From Hyperoodon ampullatus (lineage: Eukaryota > Chordata > Mammalia > Artiodactyla > Ziphiidae), in NCBI GenBank assembly GCA_949752795.1, contig OX457061.1, positions 125,012,152-125,076,151 on the forward strand: a stretch of DNA of 64,000 bases, in the 5' to 3' direction. Below the pieces are notes generated by a model. That model did not search any database. It was given only the letters and a program-made list of their open reading frames with translations, and was not told where the DNA came from. Made by a program: the position numbers and the translations under genes. Below are positions 1 to 11,861 of the stretch, one piece after another. Numbering within the stretch: the stretch's first letter is position 1; the number at the start of each line of letters is the position of its first letter.

Positions 1-545
1 CTGGGAGACAACACGGCACTTACTTTGGAAAACAGTTTAGGAGTTTCTAATAATGTTGAATGTTTCTTTACCGTATGACCCAGTAATCCTATTCCTACGA
101 ATTTCCTCAAGATCAATGAAAATGTGCTGCCACAAAGACTTCTATGTGAATGTTCATAGAAGCTTTATCCGTCAGTAACATCCTAATTGTGCATCAACAG
201 GTAACTAGATAAAAACAGTGTCCCAGTCGTACCTTGGGATACTGGTCAGCAATGAAAATAAACAAACTACTAACACATGTGACAACAAAGATGTATCTCA
301 AAAACATTATGCTAAGTGGAAGAAACCAGACACAAAAGAGTACATATTGCATGATTCCATTTATGTCAAACTTTAGAAAAGATGAATCAAATACACACCA
401 GAGAAAGTACATCAGTGGTTGCCTGGCTTTGGGATTTGGGGCGATGGAAGAAAGACTGACTGGGTTGGGATACAAGAGAAAATTTTCTGTTGTGTATATG
501 TGCTGTATTTTGATTACAGTAAGTGGGCTATACAGATGTATGTAA
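1..545 (+). mobile_element. Old L1 LINE 3' fragment
   Basis: The sequence follows the L1 ORF2 C-terminal and 3' UTR layout: a stretch coding for the terminal 'tacgacccagcaat' region near 80-100, then the 'memory of insertion' text typical of old L1 3' UTRs up to about 545. It is heavily diverged and has no usable frame. It enters the window already truncated at its left edge, so its true start is unknown. The subfamily is not assigned; it looks like an ancient mammalian L1 (L1M type). Confidence 0.6.
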
Positions 546-837
546 ATTTGTAAAAACACAGCAATACACATAAAAAACGACCTTATGGTTACCAAAGGGA
601 GAAGGCGGAGGGATAAATTAGGATTTGGGATTAACACATACACACCACTATATATAAAACAGATACCCAACAGTGACCTACTCTATAGTACAGGGAACTC
701 TACTCAATATCATGTAATAACCTATAATGAAAGAGAATGAACATATATGTATATATATAACTGAATCACTTTGCTGTACACCTGAAATTAATACAACATT
801 GTAAATCAGCTATACTTCAGTAAAAAAAAAAAAAAAA
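546..837 (+). mobile_element. L1 3' UTR end (laurasiatherian type)
   Basis: This stretch carries the 3' UTR words seen again at 48.4-48.8, 52.7-52.9 and 62.0-62.4 kb: a 'ggttaccaaagggagaagg' motif, 'cagggaactctactcaata', 'aactgaatcactttgctgta' and 'aacattgtaaatcagctata', ending in a run of A from about 822. The plus orientation follows from the A tail. It is 5'-truncated and belongs to an L1 generation older than the two large copies. Confidence 0.7.
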
Positions 838-1099
838 AGCAAAGCTGCAATTAAATTTAGGATTTATGACACTAAAAAAAAACCCAAGTCAAAATGTACA
901 CTCAAAATAGGTGTATTTTATTGTATGTAACTATATTTCAATATAGTTGATTCAAAAAAACACATGAAAAGCAATGAAATGATCTCTTTTGATAAAAACC
1001 ATTCATACTTTTGTTTCATTTTTCTTGCTGAAAACAGGGGACCATTAGCATTAGCTAGCTAGAGGGGAACTCTAGTATATTTTTGGTTTATTTTAGAAT

Positions 1100-1164
1100 A
1101 CTTGAAATATTACTACTGTGAAAGTATTAGAAGACTTGAAATATTACTACTGTGAAAGTATTAG
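1100..1164. repeat. Tandem duplication, 31-bp unit
   Basis: A 31-base unit at 1100-1130 is repeated without mismatch at 1134-1164, with three bases between (period 34). The unit begins 'acttgaaatattactactg'. Two perfect copies in otherwise unique DNA point to a recent local duplication, probably replication slippage. Confidence 0.9.
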
Positions 1165-1264
1165 CTCTCTTTAATTGAGAGTGTACTCATTGTCAGGCAC
1201 TTTCCATGTTCCCTTCTGAGGGAAAAATATCCAGGAAAACTAAGCTTCCAAAGAATGTATTTTA

Positions 1265-1481
1265 GGGCTTCCCTGGTGGCGCAGTGGTTGAGAGTCCGCC
1301 TGCCGATGCAGGGGACACGGGTTCGTGCCCCGGTCTGGGAGGATCCCACATGCCGCGGAGCGGCTTGGCCCATGAGCCATGGCCATTGAGCCTGCGTGTC
1401 CGGAGCCTGTGCTCCGCAACGGGAGAGGCCACAACAGTGAGAGGCCCACATACCGCAAAAAAAAAAAAAAAAAAAAAAAAA
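1265..1481 (+). mobile_element. CHR-type SINE, short form
   Basis: The tRNA-derived head carries an A-box-like 'tggcgcagtgg' and a B-box-like 'ggttcgtgcc'. It is followed by the tRNA-unrelated body ('cggagcctgtgctccgcaac', 'acaacagtgagaggccc') and a tail of about 25 A. A perfect 15-bp target duplication (aaagaatgtatttta) lies at 1250-1264 and 1482-1496. Little divergence, a pure A tail and perfect duplications mark it as one of the youngest insertions here. It was mobilised by L1 proteins; open frames inside it on either strand are incidental. Confidence 0.95.
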
Positions 1482-2051
1482 AAAGAATGTATTTTACTAG
1501 CCAGTGGGGACCCTGACATTAACTGCCAGAGAGAGGATTTGCTCATTTGATCACAGGTCTGCCTCACTCTCAATTGTATCCTTTATACCATATTGTCTTG
1601 GCGGTGCCGACATACGCCATGAGCCAGCACAATGACAATCAAAACTCTTCGTGAATTTTCAGTCTTTATTACAGTGAAAAAACTTTTTAGTTTGTTTCTT
1701 TAGCAATCAAACAACTCGTCAATAATTTTTAGTTTCCTATTCCCCATCAAGTTTCTGATTTGACCTGATTATAATCATTGTTCCACATCTATAAAGGTAA
1801 GAGATACATCTAAGGTGTGATCTGAGCAGGCTCCCAATTTTGAGGCTTAATGATTTAAAGAACTGCTACCATCAACCTATTGGGACTACTTCAGAGAATG
1901 GTTTAACACAGGTGAGCTTACCTGTCCCCTACACAATGGAACCACCTATCGATATGTTGATGACCGTCCCCCCATCACTTTAAACATAATGAGAAATCAT
2001 TTTTAGCCAACCTCACTCTGAAGCTTGGTATGGATTTCAAAATCACTACTA

Positions 2052-2416
2052 GGAATAAAGACACAGACCTACTAGAGAATGGACTTGAGGACACGGGGAG
2101 GGGGAAGGGTAAGCTGGGACAAAGTGAGAGAGTGGCGTGGACATATATACACTACCAAATGTAAAATAGATAGCTAGTGGGAAGCATGCAGCATAGCACA
2201 GGGAGATCAGCTCCGTGCTTTGTGACCGCCTGGAGGGGTGGGATAGGGAGGGTGGGAGGGAGACGCAAAAGGGAGGGGATATGGGGACATATGTATATGT
2301 ATAACTGATTCGCTTTGTTATAAAGCAGAAACTAACACACCACTGTAAAGCAATTATACTCCAATAAAGATGTAAAAAAAAAAAGAATGAAAAATAAATA
2401 AATAAATAAATAAAAT
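2052..2416 (+). mobile_element. 5'-truncated young L1 (3' UTR only)
   Basis: The sequence matches the last 340 bp or so of the two large L1 copies: 'cagacctactagagaatgg', the G-rich tracts at 2095-2110 and 2234-2280, 'gcagaaactaacacaccac' and 'ccaataaagatg'. It ends in an A-rich tail that has become an (AAAT)n run at 2395-2415. A target duplication (aaaatcact then a/g then cta, 12 of 13 bases) sits at 2039-2051 and 2417-2429. No coding part was retained. Confidence 0.92.
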
Positions 2417-2479
2417 AAAATCACTGCTAATTATTTTAGACAAAAATAGAGGGGAAATGATTGCCATTGATTCAAGCAG

Positions 2480-2955
2480 TTAACTGAGTGTTAATGGGAT
2501 GCCATTAGGAGTTCTTGCTCTTAGGAACTTAGATCCTAGTGGGGAAGTCAGTAATAAACAGATATATAAACAAATACGTATCAATTAGGATCAGTGCTGT
2601 GCAGAAAAGCACAACATGGAAAATGCAAGGGAGCGTCACTATTGTATATGGGATGGCTCGGGGAGGCGTTCTGAGGAGCTGACGTCTGAATAAGGTGAAA
2701 AGGTAAGTGATGTGCACGTGTGCCTGAGGAATATTCCAGGCAGGAGGAGCATGCAAATACCTGCCAGGAAGGAAGTGTTCAATAAGTTTGAGAAATACCG
2801 AGGGGGCTGACGTGGCCAGAGCCCAGCACAGGGAGGTGGAGGGTGCTGACACTGGACCCAAGACCAGGGGTCAGATCTCGTCTACCTCAAAAGACCTGGG
2901 AAGAACTCTGGGTTTCATCCTAAATCGGATGGGAAATCACTGATTATGTAAACTG
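2480..2955 (-). mobile_element. L2 LINE relic, antisense
   Basis: Read on the plus strand this follows the reverse complement of the L2 3' region: 'ttagatcctagtggggaag' with 'cagtaataaacagatatata', a middle part with 'gaggaatattccaggcagg', then 'gggtttcatcctaaatcgg' followed by 'atgggaaatcactg'. It is strongly diverged with fuzzy edges. L2 stopped moving before placental mammals radiated, so it is background. A repeat-profile alignment would settle the family. Confidence 0.55.
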
Positions 2956-2959
2956 GATT

Positions 2960-4570
2960 ATAGGCAAAGTATAACAAAGTGAAACTTAAATCTTTACTTA
3001 CTTGCTCTTAAAGACCGCCGTGTCTGAAAGAAACAAATCTATAGGCCTAAACTAATGGCACTTACACATCAGTTCTAAAACTTGGTGGATGCTGTCCTTT
3101 GCATCTGAAGTACATATCTGGCTAGATTTATGCTATGCCTTGTCGCATTCAATTATAATTAAGTGGGCGTATCTGTCTCTCTGCTAGATTATGAGCTACC
3201 TGAGCATAAAACCTTTACAGAATGTATTCCAGGACTCAGTGTAGGGCCTGTACATATTTTAAAAATTGACAAGAAGCTAGTAAACTCTGTCTGTTAACAA
3301 GATCGTTGGTATTTCCTCAGTCAGGAGAGTAATACAGACATCTCTCCTTCCATACTCACCATAGAAGGTTGTACAGTAGAATTAATCTGGCCTTTTGCAT
3401 GTTCTGCACTAAAATTGAGCCCAACACTTCAAAACAAAAGGGAGACTTCACAGGCCCATGGATGTTATCTATTCCTGATTTTGCTAATTCGAAAAGAAAT
3501 GAGAGTCTTAAAAATTCCTATGAGACTGTGTTTTCTATAACAGGTTTGTCATTTCCCAGTCAGTAAACTAGTTGATTTCAAAGACCCATTGTTAAAAGTG
3601 AAAGATGTTATTTACAGATATCAAATGACATGAATCGACCTTTTCTAAAATACTAAGAATGCTGTTGTTTCTCTTGCACTCAAATTTCTTAAATGTCAGA
3701 CAAAAGTAAATGCCAAATGTGAAAAATTAAAAATAGTATGAAAACATATGCTATTTATAATTCTTAAAGGACAAGTACTCTTTGTGGCAATTTGTTATGT
3801 GATTAAAATCTCAGGAAATCATTTGGCATAGCTTTAAACACAATCCTTCATGAAATTCACTTCTTTTATCTTCCAATAGGCATAAATCACCATTACTTTA
3901 TTTCATATTTATTTATTATATTCTCATTAAACCTAATGAAAAATGCAAATTATCTATAGTCAATAATTTTAAGTGTTTTCAACATATATATTTTACTGTG
4001 AAGAGGCAAAGGAGAACAAGCATCTTTTCTAAATAATACCCAAGAATAATTTTTCTTACCATCTGACTGTAAACATATATTTTTAAAAATGGACTCCCCT
4101 GTGTATTATTCAGTTAAGTAGCATGTATTCAATTGTCTTTCCTTTGATTGTTTATCCCAAGAAGTCCTCCTAAGTCTTTTAAGTTATGAATTCAATCACG
4201 CAACAAACTGGTTGAGACTATATACTGTGCCCTCTGCTGTACGCTGAGGGAAAATAAATTTGAAGCGGTAAGTGGACTCTTGTATCCCAACCTCCCAAAT
4301 TACACAGATAACATGTCTAAAAGGCATACTGCTATTTTTCTCAAAAATGGTAATGCTCCGAAAATAATTTTCAATGCAGAATATTCCTCTCTATAAATCA
4401 TGTAGCATTTAAACACTGAATAACAGAAAATTTACAGGATTGATTTACATTTTTCTTTCTGGAATTGAGAACAATCTGACTTTTCAGGGACAAAAAATAA
4501 TGTATTACAGAATTATCACTCTTTTGTTGAAATGAATATATCATTTTTCAAATGTCATGGTTCTTATGTT
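2960..4570. other. Unassigned AT-rich interval
   Basis: No recognisable gene, RNA or clear repeat. Open frames stay short (65 codons at most) with no splice-site or codon pattern to support an exon. A stretch near 4195-4260 is faintly like an L2 or MIR relic but too weak to call. Confidence 0.5.
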
Positions 4571-4574
4571 CTAC

Positions 4575-5340
4575 TTAGAAATTTTTACTTGTTGCAAGTT
4601 CACTAAGATTGTCTCCTATGCTCTTTTCTAGAAATTTTGTAATTTTAGCTGTTATATTTAGGACTTTGATCCATTTTGAGTTAATTTTTATGTATGAGGT
4701 GAAGTAAAGATAAGAGCTCATATTGTTGCATATAGATTTTCAGTTGTTACAGTGCCTTCTGCGGGGGAAACAAAAACTATCTTTTACTCACTGACTTGCC
4801 TGGACCTTTTCTAAAATACTAAGATAATTTTGCTGAGAAGCAATTGGCCAATTGGCCATATATGTACAGACTGATTTTTGGAATTTTCATTCTGTTCCAT
4901 CGATCAATATGTCTGTACTTATAGAAAACTTATCCTGTCTTGATTAATATAGCTTTAAAAAAAAGTCTTGAAATCCGGTAGTTGAATCCTATAAGTTTTT
5001 CTTTTTCAAAGTAATTTTGGTTGTTCTGTGTCCTTTTTATTTCTGTATTATCTTTAAAAAGCTTGTCAATTTCTACAAAAAAAGTTTGGCTGGGATTTTG
5101 ATTTGGATTGCATTTAACTGTACATTAATTTGGGGATAATTGGCAGTTCAGCACTATTGAGTTTCTCAATCTGTTAGTGTGGTGTGTATACATATATATA
5201 TATTTACTTAGATAGATTCTTTATTGTATTTTAGCAATGATTGTAGTTGTCAGTATGTACACCTGGCACATACTTTGTTAAATATATCCCTAGGAATTTC
5301 ATATTTTAATACAATTATAAGTGGCATTATTGTCAATTAA
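4575..5340 (-). mobile_element. Old L1 ORF2 fragment, antisense
   Basis: Plus-strand text such as 'gatccattttgagttaattt', 'tggccatatatgtacagact', 'gtcaatttctacaaaaaaag' and 'ttttgatttggattgcattt' is the reverse complement of L1 ORF2. About 100 bp near 4745-4850 has diverged or been replaced. Many stops; no functional frame. Confidence 0.75.
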
Positions 5341-6165
5341 CGTTTAAAAGAAACTTAAAACTGAGAAAAAAATGTGTTTCATATTCACCCACATAGTTCC
5401 CATTCTGCAGAGCAATAGCAACACCAGACTCACTACCAGAACTTCTCTGTGGGTCCACAGAGACAACAAACTCACAGATGCAACAGGGTCCCGTAGAGCT
5501 TTCCGAAGTTCGTCCCTTGGGTCCCGACTTTGGTGACTGCACACACCTGGCATCCTGAATTTCCTTGCAAGGTCCATCAGCTAGCCAGCTGACCCTGTGT
5601 TTCGGGAAGATTGGTTAGCAGCTCTTTATCTGATCTTCTCTTTTCCAGGTCTTCACTCCCCAGGCCCTTATTCCCAGAGTACCACACTGTGGCTCTGCTT
5701 CCCTGGCTTTGTCATTTCTATTCGCTATCCTTTCTGTAGGAGCCCTTATAAGTTTTTAAAGAGAACTCAACACCCTCCTAACCATGCGATCATAGTTAAT
5801 ATCACCAGTAACGGGACAGATGATGTCATACACACTTTGATAGGTGTGCTGAGGTGTATATGAGAGCGTTTCTGATGTACTGCTGCCAAAAATGCATAAT
5901 CTGAATCTAATCTTGAGGAAACATTTGAAAAGCCCAAACTGAGAGGCATTTTACAAATATCTAACCTCTGGTATTAAAAATATGCCAAGGTTATGAAAGA
6001 TAAAATATCTCAGGAAGTGTTCCAAAGTAAAGGAAAGTAGAGACATGACATCTGAATGTAATGTGTACTTGTGAATTAGACCTTGGGCAAGAAAAAAGTT
6101 TTCTTCTATAATAGAGGACAATGGTTAGACAACTGATACATTTTAACTACCTATAAGGTATTAGG
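5341..6165. other. Unassigned interval
   Basis: Moderately GC-rich around 5390-5720. Open frames of 60-88 codons exist on both strands but have no recognisable domain and overlap each other. I see no repeat family, gene or RNA here. Confidence 0.4.
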
Positions 6166-6169
6166 ATCA

Positions 6170-6420
6170 AAGCTAATTTCCTGATTTTGATAATTGTACT
6201 AGTATAAGAATGTCTGTTTTAGAAAATGTACACTGAAGTCTTCAGAGGGAAAAAAAGGACATCTTGTCTGCAACTTTCAAACATCTCAGGGAAAAAAAGT
6301 AATGTAAATGTGGTAAAAGGCTAACATTTGGGGAATATGAGTAAAGGGCATTTGGGAATTTTCTGTACTAGTTTTATAACTTTGCTGTAAGTCTGAAATG
6401 TTTTCCAAAAAAAAATTTTT
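6170..6420 (+). mobile_element. Ancient interspersed repeat, likely L1M-type 3' end
   Basis: The pattern (loss of a 'gtgg(t)aaaaggctaacattt' context, then 'gggcatttgggaattttctg' and 'tttgctgtaagtctgaaat', ending in an A-run) is one I recognise from very old mammalian repeats that end like an L1 3' UTR. The family name is uncertain. Confidence 0.4.
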
Positions 6421-9400
6421 AAACCCCTGGACCAAGATTGTAGGTGAGCATATGCTTTTATCTCCTCCTCCTGAGCTACCATTAAAATATAGGGAAGAAA
6501 GAAAGACAAAAAGGCAAAGAGAAGGAAGGGAGGGAGGAAAGATATAAATCCATAACAAGTGGATAACAAAGACATAACATAACACACATACATAACAATG
6601 TAATATACACACGTAACAACAGAACAAAGACACACCTTGGCTTAGGAAGTTATCTGAGGATCTCAAAGAAGTGAAGCAAGAAAGAGCGACTGGGAAGAGT
6701 GTGCTCAGCTCAGAAGGGCAGTTGCCGAGAACGTCCTGTCCAGCTTGGAATAGGGAGGATGGAGAGCCAGAGAGGGAGGCCCTATGGGGCACAAAGAATA
6801 CAAAGTAACTCAGAGGCTGATGGAAATGGCCATCTGACAGAGGTCAAGAATTCCTTCCTTAAAATGTAAGTAAACTAAAAGCTCCATAAAAACAAAAAAT
6901 GTGTACAAAACAAAATGATCCAAATTATTATATGAGAGAACTGGTCCAAATAAAGAGAGAAAGTCAATGGAATCTAAGCAGCAGAATGAATTAATTACCG
7001 CAAAATATAGATTAAAGCTGAAGAATATTAGAATTATAGCCAAAACATATATCTTTCTTTACCCAAAGGTTTTGTATAAAACACATGATCCAACACTCCA
7101 GCAACACTAACAAGTAAACCAACATACAAGAAACACATAAAACAAAGAGAAAGGCTTCAAATATAAAGGCTTCATTGGAGCTACTCATCCATCCATCTAT
7201 AAAAATACTCTAAAGACACTGGAATATAAAATAGTAACAGAAGACAAAGACAAGATCAGAGAAGGTTACAATTGTGTGTTTAATTTTTTGGTAATATTTT
7301 CAATCTTTGGCTGTGTGGAAGGTACGTGGGGAGTCTTTTTCTGTTTTGCTATTCTGACTTTTTAGTATGTCAAATATTCCATAACGTTATTTACAAAGTA
7401 AAATTAGTCAAAATATAAAAGTGTACATTTGTGTGTCCATGTGGGTCTCCATTTTTCCAAGGAAGGCAAAAACTATCTCCCTGGACTGACAGGTACTTCA
7501 TTCGTGCAGATTGTGTGTTGGAGAGACTTACTTTCTTGATAAAAACTCTGACAATAAGTAAGAACTTGATTTGCTGATTTATCAAGTTAAAGCAAGATCT
7601 GAATAAGACTAAATTTAACCATACCCTGCTCTATATTTCATGAAGCAGACTTTCATCATTTGTGACATCTTTCCAAGGACATTTGTGTCAAATTTTACTA
7701 TGACAACTATATCTTTGATATAACCTCTAACCTCCATTATTAACAAAATTTCTTGGCCTGAGAGCATTTTTTTAAGAAAATAATGTTAGTCAGTAGAATA
7801 TGTGCAGGTAACTTTTCACTGTAAAGTAGGAACAACATTCTGTATCCCTTTTCCCTTTACATTTTCTGTTCCCTAAAATGTCATAAAAAGCCACAATATC
7901 TTTTTGGTGTTGATTATTTTCTATTATCTACCTCACTTTTGTGAGAGACTAAGAAAGCTTACAGAAACTAGAGCTTCTAACAATGGTACAAACAGACAAA
8001 ATGCAGAATTTTATTTATGCTCCCAGCAAACTTCTGCTGTCATTTAGATTTAAACAGAGAATTGACAGGACAAATTTCACCACTGCCCAATCCTCAGACA
8101 CTAAGTGAGGTTATAAATCCCTAATGGGAATTTTAAGAGTCGAGTTGAGAACTCCTGTCACATTACCGTTCATGTGTGGAGCTGGGCACTTCTCTTTTTG
8201 TCACTGAACCTGTAAGAATTCCCTCTAAGACAAAGTAAAGGGAAAGGCTTAAAGGTATTGAAAGTTATTGGAAAGAAAATGTAGCACATTTTCTGTTAGG
8301 TCAAATCAACAGAGACAGGAAAGCTTCTCTCCAGCAAATGTGGGTGCCTTTTTCTTTTTAAATATGAATCAACTTGTTAATTGAAGTTTAATGGAAATTA
8401 GGTTTATTACTACTGGGTAAAAAGCCTTGAATGCCTCAGAGCAAATGTATTTTGAAGAGGAACTTTTTTTCAATGTATTTCATTCAGTTTGCAGCAATGG
8501 AAGAAAAAGGTCGTGTTTAAATTCTTGCATATGTAACTGTCAAGACATAATCAAGCATTCTTTCATTTGGCAGGAAAATAGCAGAGTATACCAATTCAGT
8601 GTGAGAGAACTTTCCTTAGACAAGTCTGTAAGTGCCTTAATTTGTTATGAACATAAATATAAATTTACCAGCATGAGAAAAGAAATTAAATACTAGAGGA
8701 CAATTCAGTAAAAATAACAGAATTAAATAATATATCTGGATTTTTTAATTATCAAAAGTTTACATTAAAAGCCTTAAAAAAGTGTACACATACTCGGTTG
8801 ACTAGAGAATAAGAATCTGAGCAGGAATTACTGAAAATTTTAATGTGGGGAGAAAAAGCTTAATGAATTCCATTCTTTTAAATCTTTTTGTATTTCTCTT
8901 CTTTCTCACATAAGTCTCCAGGTCAACTGCGGAATTTGTAGGGATAAAAAGGTCAATCATTTCATGCATGGACAAAAGGTCAGTTAACCTCCTCCTTTCC
9001 TCCCACCTAGTCACAAAAACTATCAGTATTTAAACACGTAATTTAAAAGTTTCCTTTTTTCTTTTTTTCCTCTCGTTTGGACTAAGTTTAAAGTGTTATC
9101 TTAAACAGAGCTCTACTTTGTATACTTAACTTTTGAATTTCACATCTAATTTTGGTTTAGATAGGTTTAGTGTTCCTGCTGAGCTATGAATTTAACTAGT
9201 AAAAAGGAACTTAAATTTTCAAGTGGACAACATGACAGAAATCAGTAGTTGTTTAAAAGCTAGATGTGCAAACAGCCTAACCCTGTGTATCTTGGTTCGA
9301 GTCTGCTCAGCCGGCAAAAAGACCCTTCCCAGGACACCTAATTTTTACTAAAGGCTAATTCTTAAGAAATTTATCCCTACAAATTAGAAAAGATTTCCAG

Positions 9401-9488
9401 TTGAGAAATCTTTACCTTTAATTTTAAGTTTAAAGTAAGTGAAAATGTAACTAGTAAGTTTAAAAAAAATCAAGATTATTTTAATTTT
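6421..9488. other. Long unassigned AT-rich interval
   Basis: Three kilobases without a gene or a repeat I can name. There is a purine-rich low-complexity patch at 6490-6545. An antisense open frame of 168 codons at 6286-6792 is low-complexity, runs through the neighbouring repeat and has no domain. The part at 7.6-9.4 kb looks like single-copy sequence. Confidence 0.45.
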
Positions 9489-9504
9489 AAAATTTACATA
9501 ATTC

Positions 9505-11576
9505 AAATACCTAGGAATAAACCTACTTAAGGAGGTAAAAGACCTGTACTTGGAAAACTATTAGACACTGATGAAAGAAATTGAAGAAGACACACATGGA
9601 AAGATATACCGTGTTCTTGGATTAGAAGAATTAGTATTGTTAAAATGACCATACTACCCAAGGCAATCTATAGATTCAGTTCAATCCCTATCAGAATACC
9701 AACAGCATTTTTTACAGAAGTGGAAAAAAATAATTTTAAAATTTGCATGGAAACACAAAAGACCCTTAATAGCCAAAACAATCTTGAGAAAGAAGATCAA
9801 AGCTGGAGGAATCACACTCCCTGGCTTCAGACTATACTACAAAGCTACAGTAATCAAAACAGTATGGTACTGGTATAAAAACAGACATACACTTCAATGG
9901 AACAGGATAAAAAGCCCAGAAATAAACCCATGTCAATTAATCTATGACAAAGAAGGCAAGAATATACAATGGAGAAAAGACAGTCTCTTCAATAAGTGGT
10001 GCTGGGAAAACTGGATAGCTACATGTAAAAGAATAAAATTAGAACATTTTCTGACACCACACACAGAAATAAAGTCAAAATGGATTAAAGACCTAAATGT
10101 AAGACCAGATACTACAAACCTCCTAGAGGAAAATTTAGGCAGAACACTCTTTGACATAAATCATAGCAATATTTTTTTTGGATCCATCTCCTAAAGCAAA
10201 GGAAAAAGAACAAAAATAAACAAATGAGACCTAATTAAACTTAAAAACTTTTGACAGCAAAGGAAACCATCAACAAAATGAAACTACAACCTACTGAATG
10301 GGAGAAAATATTTGCAAATGATATGACTGATAAGGGGTTAATATCCAGTGTATACTAACACCTCCTACAACTCAACATCAAAGAAACAAACAACTCAATT
10401 AAAAAATGGGCAGAAGGGGCTTCCACCTGCCAATGCAGGAGAAACAGTTTCGAGTCCTGGTCCGGGAAGATCCCACATGCTGCGGAACAACTAAGCCTGT
10501 GCGTCATAACTACTGAGCCTGTGCTCTAGAGCCCGCAAGCCACAACTTCTGAGCCTGCTCACCTAGAGCCCATTCTGCACAACAAGAGAAGCCACCATAA
10601 TGAGAAGCCCATGCACCACAATGAACAGTAGCCCCTGCTTGCTGCAACTAAAGAAAGCCCACGCACAGCAACAAAGACCCAACACAGCCAAAAATAAATT
10701 AATTAATTTTAAAAATGGGCAGAAGAACTGAGTAGACATTTTTCCAAAGAGGAAATGCAGATGGTCAACAGGCACATGAAAAGATGTTCAACATTTCTAA
10801 TGAATGGGGAAATGCAAATCAAAATCAAAATGAGATATCACCTCACACCTGTCAGAATGGCTATCATCAAAAAGACCACAAATGAAAAGTGTTGGTGAGA
10901 ATGTGGAGAAAGGGGGTTCCTCCTACACTGTTGGTGGGAAGGCAAATTAGTGCAACCACTGTGAAAAACAGTATGGAGGTTTCTCAAAAACACTAAAAAT
11001 AGAGTTACCATATGACCCAGCAATTCCACTCCTGGGGATATATCCAAAAAAATCCAAACGCTGTAACTCAATAAGGCACCAGCACCCCAATGTCAATAAC
11101 AACATTATTTACAATAGCCAAGATATGGAAGCAACCTAAGGGTCCATCAACAGATGAATGGATAAAGAAAATGTGGAATATATAAACAATGGACTATTAG
11201 TCATAAAAAAAGTGAAATTTTGACACCTGCAGCAACATGGATGGACTTGGAGGGCATTATGCTAAGTGACATAAGTCACAAAAAGAAATACTATATGATA
11301 TCACTTATATGTGGAATTTAAAAATACAACAAACTATTGAATATAACAAAAAAGAAGTAGACTTACAGATACAGAAGACAAACTAGTGGTTACTAGTGGG
11401 GAGAGGAGGGGGAAAAAGCAATGTAGAGTACAAACCATGAGGTATAAAATAAGCTCCAAGGAATATATCCAATAGTGTATAACAACAATACGTGGAGTAT
11501 AACCTTTAAAAATTGTGAATCACTATATTGTACAGCAACTCTACTTCAATGTTTTTTTAAAGTGCATTTATGGAAA
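9505..11576 (+). mobile_element. 5'-truncated L1 with SINE nested inside
   Basis: The L1 starts within ORF2 ('aatacctaggaataaaccta') and runs through the ORF2 C-terminus to a 3' UTR ending near 11555. A perfect 16-bp target duplication (aaaatttacataattc) lies at 9489-9504 and 11577-11592. The first copy follows TTTT, giving the TTTT/AAAA cleavage preferred by L1 endonuclease. Surviving frames (9645-9878, 9784-10194) encode parts of the ORF2 C-terminal region (for example [14 protein letters not shown] and [20 protein letters not shown]) but are broken. A long-form CHR SINE splits it at 10417-10710. It is older than the two large L1s, judging from its divergence. Confidence 0.93.
10417..10710 (+). 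mobile_element. CHR-type SINE, long form, head deleted
   Basis: This is a long-form SINE (repeated 'gagcccgcaagccacaactt'-type units, 'agagaagccacc', 'gcaacaaagacccaacacag', A-rich tail) inserted in the L1. A perfect 15-bp duplication (aaaaatgggcagaag) flanks it at 10402-10416 and 10711-10725. Its head reads 'gggcttccacctgcc': the stretch carrying 'ctggtggcgcagtgg', which contains the A box of the internal RNA polymerase III promoter, is missing. The B-box-like part remains. Confidence 0.93.
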
Positions 11577-11644
11577 AAAATTTACATAATTCCTCTGACA
11601 AAAAAAGTTCTTTTAATAAACTGAATTAAGAATAATGTGGTTGG

Positions 11645-11856
11645 GGGCTTCCCTGGTGGTGCAGTGGTTGAGAGTCCGCCTGCCGATGCAGGGGACACGG
11701 GTTCGTGCCCCGGTCCGGGAAGATCCCACATGCCGCAGAGCAGCTAGGCCCGTGAGCCATGGCCGCTGAGCCTGCGCGTCCGGAGCCTGTGCTCCGCAAC
11801 GGGAGAGGCCACAACAGTGAGAGGCCCGCGTACCGCAAAAAAAAAAAAAAAAAAAG
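11645..11856 (+). mobile_element. CHR-type SINE, short form
   Basis: Nearly identical to the 1.27 kb copy: A-box-like 'tggtgcagtgg', B-box-like 'ggttcgtgcc', body 'gcgtccggagcctgtgctcc' and an A tail of about 18. I could not find a target duplication. The right flank passes through a GA run straight into an L1 fragment, so the insertion edge may have been altered. Confidence 0.93.
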
Positions 11857-11861
11857 AGAGA

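Noticed and set aside
1265..1340. tRNA-like sequence with A and B boxes
   Set aside because: It is the head of a SINE with body, A tail and target duplications, not a tRNA gene. The same applies to the other SINE copies.
1161..1573. Several overlapping antisense frames rich in Arg, Pro and Cys
   Set aside because: They lie in the CHR SINE and recur almost word for word in every other short-form SINE (11.6, 20.2, 46.1 and 56.1 kb), so they are repeat by-products.
6286..6792. 168-codon antisense frame
   Set aside because: Low-complexity (Cys/Leu/Phe/Val-rich) translation of purine-rich DNA, overlapping an old repeat, with another overlapping frame of 104 codons.
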